DNA of 64,000 nucleotides, taken from positions 558,001 through 622,000 of the forward strand of contig CM040751.1 of the NCBI GenBank assembly GCA_022829145.1, written 5' to 3'. A program made the translations under genes and the position numbers. The notes beneath the pieces were generated by a model. It had not been told where the DNA came from and did no database searches. It worked only from the letters and a program-made list of their open reading frames with translations. Shown in pieces: positions 34,144-45,330 of this stretch. The stretch comes from Albula goreensis. Its lineage: Eukaryota; Chordata; Actinopteri; Albuliformes; Albulidae. How positions within the stretch are numbered: position 1 is the stretch's first letter; the number at the start of each line of letters is the position of its first letter.

Positions 34144-37100
34144 GGAGGGAGAGAGAAAGAAAGACACAGAGTTGGGAGTCAGACATTTCACAGAGACCTC
34201 TCCAGGACTGTTAGAATTCCTGCATCACATAAAGAAAAAACTACTAAACTTAACTGATACAAATGCCAATAGAATATTAATGTATTTCCCTTAACAACAT
34301 AAGAGTATACATACACCATGCTGAATAGAAAACCCTTACAGATTTTGTTTTTTACAGTTATACTGCATGAACTTAAATTCTACCAATATTGCCAAAAACA
34401 TAAGTGCACAGGACAGCAGTATATCTGGGGCAAAATAGTGCAAGAGAAACAGAACCTATTTAAACGACGATTTCAGTTCAGCTGGTTGGGGACATAATTA
34501 CTGTAAATAACTATATTTTCTCATTTCTTGTATTATATTATGCCGTCCCATAACAAGTTAAACAAACCACTGCTAATATAGCAGTTAAAACGGCTCACAA
34601 ATACGGACTCATATGCTTTGGGCATCTACGGAAATACAACATCACATCAGGTGGCCGACCGGCCAGTTGTTCGTGACAGCTACATAAAATGATGGTGCGG
34701 ATGTACAGGTTGTTAAAACGACTTAACAAGTTAGCTTTACCAATCAGCAAGTGCATAAATACTGCATGACTGACTACCGTGAGGACGGAGGCAGAGAGAA
34801 ACAGCTGTGGTTACCACTACCAATGCAGCGACGAGGTCATTGTAATGTTTTAAAAACGTGTTCCACGATAGTCATTGGTCGATTTCATTGAAATGAACGC
34901 CTCATTGTTGTTTTGTATTTTTTGCCTGAAAGCAATGTCAGATTGTTCATGAACTGCCTTCATAAACAGAGGCAAACCTGTTCATGAGCTGGTTTGCAAT
35001 ATTAGGTAGCTGGCTAGCTAACGAAATGCTAGAAGAACATTTGCGTCGTTGGTGACGGTACACTTAACGAAACAACAGACTTGTGTAATTATTGAAAGTT
35101 TTGACACAGCCAAGCCATTCTGCCAATACTGTCGTATGTAGCGATAACGGTGTCAGAATGAGCTGTCTGCTTTCTGCTGCGTAAAAGTTTGAAATGGTGG
35201 GTTAGTACAAACTGTGACATCACAGAGGTGGTGAAACATTTCTGCTACCAATAAGACCCCTGTGACGCCAACAGAAAATATGTATAAAAGTGTGGAAACG
35301 CTGCAATAACTAACGTGGAAACACAGGTAAGTAGGACAGAAAGGACAACTTCGGCTGGGGAAGGTAAGGGAAGTTTGGTTCTATCACTAATTTGGGAAGA
35401 AACTAGGCTTGTGGCATAGTTAAAGTCGGGGGGCAAAGAAAGACACCCCTTTAAGATGCATTTGTACGTCAACAGGTTTGCTCTTGAAATTGTTACTTTG
35501 TTGCCTTCTAAGCTGCATAGAGGGTAAGGCAAGTTTGACTGTACCATTAATTTGGGTAGAAACTAAAGTGGCAGCAATCTCTTCCAGTTTGAAGGCTGAA
35601 AAAAGATTTTTAATAGGCACATTTCTAATAGACTTGTGCAATAATTGAAGGTTTTTACACAGCCAAGCCATTTTGTTAAAACTGTTGTATGTAATGGTGT
35701 CAGAATAACCTCTCTGCTTTCTGCTGTGTAAGAGTTTGAAATGGTAGGTATTCAGAAACTGTGACATCACAGTTTCCGGGGCAACGTGGAAAACTCAGGT
35801 AAGTAAAGGGTAACTTCGGCTGCAAGATGGTAAGGCAGTTTTTCTTTATCATTAATTGGGAAAGAAATTAGACTCCAGGCATGCTTTAAGCCGGAGCAAA
35901 AAAGACAACCCATGTAGCTTGGCTTGAAATGAAGTCGCTGGATGTGACTGCCAAGTTTTGGGGGGGGGGGGTCAGAAACGGAGGCCTCATGGTACCTTAA
36001 GTTCCATCGCAGAGGCCATTGAGCTGGAAAGATTTGCAGAGCCTCCAGAATTATGCCCGCTGGAAACAGCTGTGGCAGATGACAATGAGGAGAAGTTTGA
36101 GCCGGTCAGATTTGGACATTTTTTTTCTTTTTCATTAATTTGGGAAAAACTACACTCCAGGCATACTTTCAGCCGGAGCAAAAAAGACAACCCACGTAGT
36201 TGGGCTTGAAATGAAGTCGCTGAATGTGACTGCCATGATCCGGGGGGTTGGGGGGGTTAGAAAGGGAGGCCTCATGGTACCTTAAGTTCCATTGCAGAGG
36301 CCATTGAGCTGGAAAGATTTGCAGAGCCTCCAGTATTATGCCCGCTGGAAACAGCTGTGGCAGATGACAAAGAGGAAGAGGAGGAGTTTGAGCTTGTCAA
36401 TTTTGGACAAAAAAGTTTTTCTTTTTTCATTAACTGGGGAAGAAACTTGACTCCAGGCATACTTTAGGCCGGAGCAAAAAAGACAACCCACGTAGTTGGG
36501 CTTGAAATGAAGTCGCTGAATGTGACTGCCAAGTTTTGGGGTGTCAGAAACGGAGGCCTCATGGTACCTTAAGTTCCATTGCAGAGGCCATTGAGCTGGA
36601 AAGATTTGCAGAGCCTCCAGAATTGTGCCCGCTGGAAACAGCTGTGGCAGATGACAATGAGGAAGAGGAGGAGTTTGAGCTAGTTGAGCATTATGTGTAA
36701 ATAGTAATATTTGTTAATATTTTAATTTTAATATGGTTATTTCTGGTTCTTTTCCAGGTTTCTCCTCCCTACAGGATGATCAGGCCCATTTGCTCTTAAA
36801 GTTTTCACTTTTGTCGCCTTTTCAGGGGCAGGGAGGGAATTTTCCACCTTTTCTTCTTTTCATCCAGCCAAAGTCTAGCTAATTTGGCAAACTGCTACAC
36901 TGGCTGATGTAAAGTTTTTGGTGGTTTTTCGCCCTCTCAAGAGCAAATATAAAGGGCTCAGAACAGCATAAAATTGGCAACAAAGATAAAGTTAAGAAGT
37001 TTCAAATAAAAGAAAATAATTGACCAAAAATATTTTGTGAAGTGTGCTTTGTTGAGGTGGACTGGATTACTGAAAAAAAAAAAAAAATGACAGGAACACA

Positions 37101-37234
37101 TTTCTGCTAGAAAGGGGGCTTTCATTTAAGCTATAGGCCATCGTATGATAATATGTGTGGTCAATGTATGATCCAGTCTGTGGCAGGCCATCACAACAAC
37201 AGTTTTAAAAATAAAAGTATCTTGGCCAGTCATA
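34144..37234 (+). mobile_element. 3-kb composite repeat, copy C (inverted, most complete)
   Basis: Reverse orientation to copies A and B; spans GGAGGGAGAGAG to CTTGGCCAGTCATA. In the inferred sense direction (plus): a 1-kb 5' part; block 1 with TATAAAAG and ACAG/GTAAGTAGG; block 2 with CTCAG/GTAAGTAAAGG; three VNTR units (cores near 36,050, 36,340 and 36,630); and a tail with GGGCTCAGAACAGC and AATAAA-like words. Each VNTR unit keeps a short frame containing LSSIAEAIELERFAEPPELC, PLETAVADDNEE and an acidic run ending in EFEL. The units are about 289 bp, so consecutive units lie in different frames. No transposase or reverse transcriptase was seen. Confidence 0.8.
35283..35332 (+). promoter_or_regulatory. 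TATA box plus 5' splice site in copy C
   Basis: TATAAAAG at 35,283-35,290 lies 37 nt before the splice-donor-like AG/GTAAGT at 35,325-35,332. The same pair occurs in copies A (about 14,040-14,090, minus strand) and B (about 24,003-24,053, minus strand). This suggests a promoter with a very short first exon. Transcription is inferred, not shown. Confidence 0.4.
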
Positions 37235-37548
37235 GCTTTTTGCTATTGTTCCTGTTCCTTATGGGCAACTGTGTGTTCAAAGAACATGTCATGTAACTAT
37301 GACACTACTTTTACAAGTGATAGTACATACATTTGTTTAAGACTTAATCTATTTATGTGACACCAGAATATTGCAAAATTTTTTTAAAAGAAACAGAGCT
37401 AAGATTCTACCCACCACTCTCGTCACCGGCCATGGTAATAGTGACGAGAGTGAAGTTTACAAAGAATTTAACTATGATCAGTGTCGACAAACACCACAAG
37501 GAGGCGCCAGGAGTACATCTCGTTAGAATGACTTAAAACCCATTAGAA
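37235..37548. other. Unassigned spacer with small inverted repeat
   Basis: No gene. A 10-bp inverted repeat CTCTCGTCAC / GTGACGAGAG surrounds about 37,410-37,450. Confidence 0.4.
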
Positions 37549-39860
37549 CAGAGGTCCCCAACCATCAGGCCATGGATAATTTGGTACCGGGCCACACAGA
37601 AAGAATTAAAAAAAAATATATATATTTTTTTACATTATTCTGCAAAGTATTTAATTTTGAAAAAATGACCACTTCCGTCCGTGCCTCATTCCCGCATTTG
37701 GCGCTCATGCAAGCCCACAAGCTAACCCAGGGGTCCCCAACCACCGGGCCAAGGACCAGTAGTGCGGCAGGGATCATTTGGTGCTGGGTCGCACAGAAAG
37801 AATGAAAACTTTTTAAAATTTTTGTTATTTTATTTACATTACTCTGCAAGGTATTTCATTTTGGAAAAATGACCACTTCCGTCTGTGCCTCATTCCCACA
37901 TTTGGCACAATCACAGGTTTTCTCATGCACAGGCAAGCCCACAAGCTAACCCTACCAAACCCTACCATTGAGTAAAAAACAAACATCACTGGAGAGCTTC
38001 TTTGAAAAGGGATAAGGACTCAATAATGAGACAGCAGAAGACTCCAAGACTGCCAAAAAAACGAAAGCTTCATTTAAAAGAAAATACCAAGAGTCCTAAT
38101 TAAATTACGGGTTCATCGCAACAGGTGATTCACATGCTCCAAGCCCACTCTGTATAATATGTGGTGACCAGCTCTCCAAGGAAGCCACAAAACCTTAAAA
38201 CTGCTTTGCCGCATAGAGACCAAACACCCTGCATTAAAAAACTAGCCTTTGGAGTTTGAACGTGAACACGAAGGACAGAAGCAATTATTGAAGGCCACCA
38301 CGTCATCAAATGTGTCTGCGCTGAGCGCATCATTATTAGTAGCTAACCGCATTGCTAAAGCTAAGAAGCCCTTTACTATTGGTGAAGAGTTGATCCTGCC
38401 TGCTGCTAAGGACATTTGCCATGAACTTTTAGGAGGATGCAGTTAAAAACCACAGGTTCCTCTTTCGGCTACCACCATTACTAGACAAACTGATGAAATA
38501 GCAGAGGACATTGAGGCACAGTTGTTACGGAGGATTAATGAGTCACCGTGGTATGCAATCCAGGTTGACGAGTCTACCAATATTGACAACAAGGCAATAA
38601 TGCTTGTTTTTGTGCAATATATTTTTCAGGAGGATGTGAATGAGGATATGTTATGTGCATTATTGTTGCCAATCAACACCACTGCTGCAGAACTATTCAG
38701 GTCGTTGAAGATTACATATCAGGAGAACCAAATTTTGTGTTGGTGTATGCACGGACGAGGCAGCTGCCATGACTGCTTTGCGGTTTCATTACTCGGGTCA
38801 AGGAGGTCGCTTCTGAATGTGAGTCTACGCACTGTGTCATCCATAGAGAAATGATGGCTAGCGGAAAAATGTCACCTGAACTTAACAAAGTTTTACATGA
38901 TGTGATTAAAGTTAGCAACCACATCAAAGTACATGCCCTAAACTCGTGTCTGTTTGAGCAGCTCTGTGAGGAGATAGATGCAGAGCACAAACAACCTCTC
39001 TTACACACAAAAGTGAGATGGCTTTCTAAAGGTAGATCATTGGCCAGGGTTTTTGACTTACGAGAACCACTCCAGAGATTTCTTTTAGAAAAACAGTCAC
39101 CACTGGCAGCACATTTCAATAGCACAGAATGGGTCGCAAAACTTTCTTACTTGTGTGTCATATTCAAACTGCTCAACGAACTCAATCTGTCTCTTCAAGG
39201 GAGAACGGCAACTGTATTCAAGTCTGCAGATAAAGTGGCTGCATTCAAAGCCAAACTGCAAGTATGGGGACACCGAGTGAACATAGGGATTTTTGACATG
39301 TTTCAAACATTAGAAGGGATTTTGGAAGAGAATGAGCCTGGGCCTTCACTCTCCCAGCTGGTGCACGATCACCTATCTCAGCTTTCTAAAGAGTTTGAGC
39401 ATTCCCAACCACAAAAGATGCCCAAACTGGGAAGGAATGGATCCACGACCCATTTGTGAACAAGCCAGGTGAGTCAACTTTGTCTGTGCTAGAAGAAGAT
39501 CAACTGCTTGAGATTGCAAATGATGGTGGCCTTAAAAGTATTTTCGAGATAACTTCAAATCTCCCTATGTTCTGGATTAAAGTCAGGGCAGAATATCCTG
39601 ACATTGCCACAAAAGCACTGAAAACCCTGCTTCCATTTCCAACATCTTCGTGAAGCAGGGTTTTCTGCAGTGACAGCAACCAAAACAAGATTACAGAGGA
39701 GACTGGACATAAGGAACATACTTCAGGTATCAGTGTCTCCCATCACCCCCAGTTGGGACCTTCTAGTTGCAGGGAAACAAGATCAGGGCTCCCACTTTGT
39801 GCATTATGGTGAGTTGAATTACATTATAAATATTACAGTGAAATAATAAAGTGCATAATA
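37549..39860 (+). mobile_element. hAT (Charlie/ZBED5-like) element, duplicated 5' end, 3' truncated
   Basis: The hAT end CAGGGGTCCCCAACCACCGG lies at 37,733. A closely related copy of the first roughly 180 bp (CAGAGGTCCCCAACCATCAG) lies just upstream at 37,549, so the 5' end is tandemly duplicated; both copies share the CACAGAAAGAAT and AATGACCACTTCCGTC blocks. The transposase follows. No 3' terminal repeat was found before the Gypsy relic at 40.2 kb. Confidence 0.8.
37970..39812 (+). pseudogene. hAT transposase, ZBED5/SCAND3-like
   Basis: Reads, with frame changes: SKKQTSLESFFEKG; NYGFIATGDSHAPSPLCIIC with the first half of a BED finger (C-x2-C); SSNVSALSASLLVANRIAKA; ESPWYAIQVDESTNIDNKA with the first catalytic Asp; then, from 38,851, a 202-codon open frame containing ALNSCLFEQLCEEIDAEH, VRWLSKGRSLARVFDLREPL and HDHLSQLSKEFEHS. 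Next comes SVLEEDQLLEIANDGGLKSI, and finally TKALKTLLPFPTSS and a frame-shifted tail to about 39,812 with VSVSPITPSWDLL, the hAT dimerisation region. The CTDGA-type second Asp region is lost to a frameshift near 38,740. Stops occur in the N-terminal third. The long open C-terminal block suggests moderate age. Confidence 0.9.
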
Positions 39861-40194
39861 TAAAATTCTCAATTCTATTCATTCTGAACTGGCATCTACT
39901 GACAGTATCACAGATTGGTTGACATAGAATTTCAGTGTATCAGTGTGTACCACTCTGTTACCACTCTCAATGGAGCTGTGACTTCTTACAGATTTAGTAT
40001 AAATTTGGCTATATATTGTACCATTCCCATGAACCTTAAAACCCCTTGCTTGTCTGTAGGTGGTGATAGCAGCCCAATGCCTCTAATTTACTCCATCTGC
40101 ACTGAGTTGTTCCTGTTACCATTTCAATTATCATTTGAATCAGTAAGAGTTATGTCAGCCATCTCCACTCTCCTGTCTACTTGACGTACACCCT

Positions 40195-41860
40195 GTGCCA
40201 GCCAGAAGCAGATGGGCTCCCCCTCTGAGCCAGGTTCTGCTCAAGGTTTCTCTGGTCATGCTCCTCAGCCGTGTCTCCCCAAACTAACAGATCATCAGTA
40301 ATGTTCACAACTCTTTCCATTCCCTCTATCATCAGTGCTACTGCTCTGTGAAACACCTCACTAGCTAATGAGATCCCAAAGATTCAGAAAACGGTATCTT
40401 CCAATCGGTGTGTTAAACGTACACAAGCTTTCTTTGTCAAATTTTGTTTCATAGAAAGCTTGATTTGCATCTAACGCTTAGAAGTATTAGAGCAGTGTGT
40501 AGTGTTCTCGTCTGATTGCTGTGTTCAGAATTTTCAGATTCATGCATATCCTCAACTTCTTGGGAGTAACCACAGTTACCATGCTTTTCACCCACCGAGT
40601 TGGCTCTGACTGTTTTGTTATGATACCTAAATGCTCCATACTGTGTAGCTCTTCAATAACTCTGTCCCTGAGAGCTACTGGGATTCTTCTGGGTGGATGT
40701 ATCACTGGCTTAGCTGTGGGGTCAAGATGTATGCGGTGTTCTCCTGGTAAATAGCCAGAGATCAGCGAAATCTTTCAAAATGTCATTGTCTTTTTATATG
40801 TCATACAGTCTTATCTCTATTTTCAATTTTTTTTGTCATGTTTCTCTCCCTTGTATTGCTGGAGCATCCTGATGTATTATTTAGAAGTCAATCCTGTTTC
40901 TGTCCGCTGAACTCACGTCAGTGATAGTTTGTCCAATAGTGCCATCTTGTGGCCATAATAAGTCACTAACTTGCAGGTGGATGAATTGAGTCTTCCTCTA
41001 ATGTTCAACACGTGAACGGTTTTGGCTGACATTACATTGCATTCTGCACCCGTATCAAGTTAAAATGTCACCTTATTTTTATTTATTATAAGGTTTTCTG
41101 CCTGTTTATTTCCATCACTGTCTCTGTAGTTTCAATGGCTGTGATGCATTTTTCACGTTTCTCAATAGTTCCAATGAATATCTCACATAACATCCTGACT
41201 CTGCTCAACTGCATGCATTCTCCTGTGATTTATCTGTCTCTGTGATTTGCAAATTTTTGCTAAATGATTGTTCTTTTTGCATATTTTACTCATTTGACCA
41301 AAGGCTGGGTATTTTCTGTAAAAGTGCTTATAGCCACACTTGCTACAGTTGACTCAGTCTTGTTCGCTAGGCTTTTGGATTTTCTTTCCATTTCCTGCCC
41401 TTTGTATTAGCCTCAACTGCGCTGACTTTGTGCACATCCACTTCTTCATTAAGCGCTTTAACCTGACTGGATGTGATTTCACTGGCATGGCACACATCTA
41501 CTGCCTTATCCAACGTGAGCTTTGCTTCTCTCAGTAGCCTGGCTCCATGGCTGTTGACGTATGAATCTATCATCTCCGATGGACCTTGTGCCCATGTGAA
41601 AAACAAGTGTCTAATATATGATACGTTTTTTCTCACTATAGTCTTGAAACTTTTGCTTTAACACGGCTATCTTGTTCCTCTCACCGTCTCAGAATTCAAA
41701 AGTGTTACTTGCTTTGATGGCTTCCTCACCTGTGACATGCGAAAACGTTGCACACTGCACCTTTTCTGACTACTCTGCCACCAACTAGCAGTGCAGAAAA
41801 TGACCTGTGATTCTGTGACCCACAGAATTAATCTGCCATATCTGAGTTCCACTAATCATG
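40195..41860 (-). pseudogene. Ty3/Gypsy gag-pol relic
   Basis: On the minus strand, from 41,860 downward. A gag part carries LLREAKLTLDKAVDVCHASE near 41,510; a zinc knuckle near 41,330 reads CSKCGYKH with a decayed downstream part; a protease motif LDTGAECNVM lies near 41,050; and reverse transcriptase runs from about 40,720 (VIHPPRRIPVALRDRVIEEL, then RICMNLKILNTAIRREHYTL) to the catalytic loop region near 40,285 (VNITDDLLVWG). Frames change repeatedly and several stops are present. RNase H, integrase and LTRs were not seen, so the element is truncated at both sides. Its 3' truncation point lies close to the truncated hAT element. Confidence 0.85.
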
Positions 41861-42215
41861 TTTATTATTTTGGCCTGGTACGATGCTTGTGTTCTGTTTT
41901 TCCATCCTTTTAGCAATGAGCTTCTACAATTCTTTTATCTTACACGGTTTGGAAAGCAGCTTCACAATTTATCTAAAGCAGTGATGTTTACCCCTTATTT
42001 AAAATTTAAAAATGTCCCTTAACATCCCACAGTTAAAACATTTGCATGTTGGTATCGTCACTATGCTTTCCCTTCAAAAAGTGAATTTCTGAATATGCAT
42101 TGATAATAATGTATACTTATATGTACATCTAATTCTAAATCAGATGAGAATTTGAGTCCAACTTTTTAGGATTTATAATTGACCTGACAGACAATGGCAG
42201 GTAAGGAAAGTCAGT
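41861..42215. other. No gene recognised
   Basis: AT-rich spacer. It may include decayed upstream Gypsy sequence. Confidence 0.4.
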
Positions 42216-42436
42216 GGCTCTAACATTACAGTCATTTAGCTGATGCTTTTATCCAAAGTGACTTACAGTTGATTAGACTAACCAAGGGCCAATCCCCCCT
42301 GGGAGCAATGTGGGGTTAAGGGCCTTGCTCAAGGGCCCAACAGCAATGGTATTCTTGCTGTGGCTGAACTGGGGCTTGAACCACCAACCTCAAGGGTCCT
42401 AGTCATTTACCTTAGCCACTAGACTACAGGCTGCCT
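42216..42436 (+). repeat. Short fish interspersed repeat (SINE-like)
   Basis: A clearer copy of the repeat at 17.4 kb: TTACAGTCATTTAGCTGATGC, TTTTATCCAAAGTGACTTACA, AAGGGCCTTGCTCAAGGGCC, CAACAGC, GGCTTGAACCACCAACCT and TAGCCACTAGACTACAGGCTGCC. The class is well known in fish genomes; I do not assign a family name. Confidence 0.8.
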
Positions 42437-42494
42437 TACCCATTTAAAACTTGATTAATAAGCCAGGCCTTAGTCAAAGGGACCATAATGCTTT

Positions 42495-43792
42495 CCAGGG
42501 CCCCTTTGGACAGGTCTTCAGGCCTGACCACATGTGTAAAGTGGCCAGGAAGGAGACATTGTCATCCGGCACCTAGTCCCCCTACACAGTAATGAATGAA
42601 AACTCAATGACCCTGTCCTGGGTGACGCTGCAGTCCCTGGAGCCTGCGTATGAGGGGCTGGTCCATCGCTACAGTGCTGTTGGAGATGAGAAGGCCAAGT
42701 ACCAACTGGTGGACAGGTATGCATAATAAAATCTAAACTAGTTTATTTCACATTATATCGTCACACTGACAGAGTAAAAGACTCAGTTAACTTTTTCAGA
42801 GCATTTTTCCATATTTCACCAAATTCATTTTATATTTTAATACTATATCAATAATTGTTCACATCTGTTATGACACTATGACGTTGGCATGCTTTCATTT
42901 TCGCTTCGTTTGTATTCTTCCTTGGAGGTTCTTGACCCTGAGCCTCATGAGCATCTCATGTGGGATTCCTGGAGGACCACAGTGGGTGTAGAATAAAAAA
43001 CCTCAGGGAATGTGGCTAACAGCTGTACCTTGTGGAGCAAGTTCAACGGAGACATAATCAAATTGTATTTTTTTCATTGCATGCGGTGGCTCACCAGGGA
43101 GTGTGCATCGGAACACCACACACTCTGCAGCTCCTTCAGCAAGTTCCTCTCTGCAGCCTTCACTGTGGTAGACCAGGGTGACCTGGAGAAGCTGAAGGAG
43201 GCTTACACATACTTTGGGATTGTCCCTGCTAATTACACCAAGCAGCACATCGGAGAGCACTGCAGGACAGAGGTGCCACACCAAAGCAAGCTGGTGCGGA
43301 GAGTGGAAGATGTTCTGCACCACTTCCACCTGGCCAAGGACCCCAATGGTGTGCATCTCTTCACGCCCTCCATGCTGAAGGTGTGGAGGAATCGAGCAGG
43401 TGCACATCCTGAGAGGCATCCTGGGAAAAGGGATCCTCTACAAGTACAGTGGAACCCTGCAGCTCAATTACATCAACAGGCGAGGGGGTACCTGTGCCAG
43501 TCTGGATCCCTGTCAGGGGCACATCTCAGCAGAAGGGATTCCATTTCCACCAGGCTCACTGGGTAACAGGAAACCACAGAGTCGTTCCAGGCCCAGAGCA
43601 TGACTGGAGTTGCCTGCTGGAACTCCGAGAGGCTAGTGGACGTGAAGCAGCCTGGTGTGGTCCTACCTGCAGTGTATGTCCCCGTGCTGATCGTGGAGCT
43701 TGACATGGCTGCTGTGAAGGTGACGGGACCCTTTCCACTCAGCTGGGACAATGCAACACCCAGAAGATGGACCCGACTCCTGTGGCCATAGT
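42495..43792 (+). pseudogene. Spliced fish repeat ORF ('WIPVRGTSQ' family), broken
   Basis: The first block (42,495-42,717) reads MNENSMTLSWVTLQSLEPAY, then EGLVHRYSAVGDEKAKYQL, ending in GGACAG/GTATGC. An intron of about 210 bp ends in TTCCTTGGAG at 42,927. The second block reads VLDPEPHEHLMWDSWRTT, has a stop, then FFHCMRWLTRECASEHHTLC, FSKFLSAAFTVVDQGDLEKL, GEHCRTEVPHQSKLVRRVED and LFTPSMLKVW. Further pieces in other frames are VPVWIPVRGTSQQKGFHFHQ, AHWVTG and MTGVACWNSERLVDVKQPGV. I recognise this as a protein encoded in many copies in fish genomes, presumably carried by transposons. Its function is unknown to me. At least three frameshifts and one stop make it a pseudogene. Confidence 0.7.
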
Positions 43793-43968
43793 GTCACACC
43801 AGAAGTCCCTGTAGTAGTCCTCTGTCCCAACTCTGGTGTTCCACTACCCTGCTGCCCACCTTCACTCTTCAGAGGCCAAGGAGGGAAATATCGCTCAGCT
43901 AATCCAGATTGAATTTACACACTCACACACAAACTGCTACTCACAGATACACTCACATTTACTCTTGT

Positions 43969-44052
43969 GCACACACACACACACACAGACAGTTCAGCTG
44001 TTTGATCACTGTCACTAAATGTAATTGGGCCTCTATTTCAAGAGAGGACAGA

Positions 44053-44108
<56 letters not shown>
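43969..44108. repeat. CA and TG microsatellites
   Basis: A short (CA)n run near 43,970-43,987 and an uninterrupted (TG)n run at about 44,055-44,108, roughly 27 dinucleotides. Confidence 0.97.
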
Positions 44109-44109
<1 letters not shown>

Positions 44110-44608
44110 CCAAGCCTCTCTCTCTGCCGAGACCCATCCAGCCCCAGCAGCAGCGCAGGCCCCATTCCTACAGCATTTCTCTCCACATGCTGCCCTGTTC
44201 CATCCAAGCAACAGAGCTTTGAAGTGTCCTGGATGGATACAGTTAACTCAAAAGATATCATACACAGTGACCTGTTTGTTTTTTTCACACTCGTTCACTG
44301 ATACTCACATGCAGATACTTTGTTTAAGTTACTGTCAAGGCTTTTGTCATTGAAATCATTTTGGCCCTAATGGCCTCTTCCCGAACTGCATGAGCGAAAA
44401 ACTGCACAGCCCATCAAAACTGGAGGTTGAGTCTTTGTCCAGGACCACAGCCAATGAACAGAGCCAATGAGAGCTGTTATCAAAGGTCTCCTTGCAAAGC
44501 ACCATGGGAAGAAAGGTATCAATCTGGAATTATAAATAGGCAACATAAAAGAATTAGCATTTTAATTCAGTCAAGTGTTGATGATCACATTCAAATTAAT
44601 ATCAGTTT
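44109..44608. other. No gene recognised
   Basis: Spacer between the TG repeat and the SINE. The short ORFs contain no recognisable domain. Confidence 0.4.
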
Positions 44609-44793
44609 ATTTTTTTTAGATATTTTTCCACTTTATTTGATAGTTACAGTAGAGAGGTTGACAGGAAATGCAGGAGAGAGAGGGGAGAGGACATGCAGCA
44701 AAGGGCCCAAGCCGGATTTGAACCTGGGCTGCTGCGGCAAGGCAAGGGCCTTGCGTGGCATGCGCTCTACCAGCTGAGCCACCGGGGCGCGCC
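44609..44793 (-). repeat. tRNA-derived SINE
   Basis: On the minus strand the head reads GGCGCGCCCCGGTGGCTCAG, then CTGGTAGAGCGCATGCC, giving an A-box-like TGGCTCAGCTGGTAGAGC. It is followed about 45 nt later by the B-box-like GGTTCAAATCC. The body (TGCTGCATGTCCTCTCCCC, CTCTCTCCTGCATTTCC) and the T-rich end on the plus strand are those of a common fish SINE. It is not a tRNA gene: the anticodon arm cannot be formed and the spacing is too long. Confidence 0.85.
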
Positions 44794-45330
44794 TTAATAA
44801 TGGTTTATAATCTGGAGTTGAATTTAGATAGGAAAAGTAATACTAATCTATTACCAACTGTTTTTTATGTTTTGTTTATTAATGTTTTATAATACTAAGT
44901 AAGTTAGAATTAATCGTAATTAATCCAACTCATTCAGTACGTTACACACCAAGCAGCAAATACTATTATTATAAAAATTATGATTATCGTTATAGCCTTA
45001 AATACATTTGTGAAGTACTGGTAAAAACACACAACTTTTTGGAACGTTCAGTAGTGAAAATAACCACATTTTAGAGGTAACAATTCAGATAAAAATAATG
45101 AAGTTCATTGGGGCTTTTATTTTAATGGATTTCATGGGCTTATTGCTGCTAAGTGCTGCAGGCAGAACAGAGCCATCCATATCTTTAGCCAGGATGGTTT
45201 GGTTTAGTGGCACACATCATCACAGGTCATAGGTCAGCCGCCACAGTAAGTAAACTAAATGCGGTTGCATTAATTGCGCAAATTTTTTTAAACGCGTTAA
45301 ATATTTTAAATTAACTTGTTCATTTTTTTG
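44794..45330. other. AT-rich, no gene recognised
   Basis: AT-rich sequence between the SINE and the LINE fragment. Confidence 0.45.

Noticed and set aside
44700..44793. Possible tRNA gene on the minus strand
   Set aside because: A-box and B-box-like sequences exist, but the acceptor and anticodon stems do not pair and a repeat body follows; it is a SINE head.
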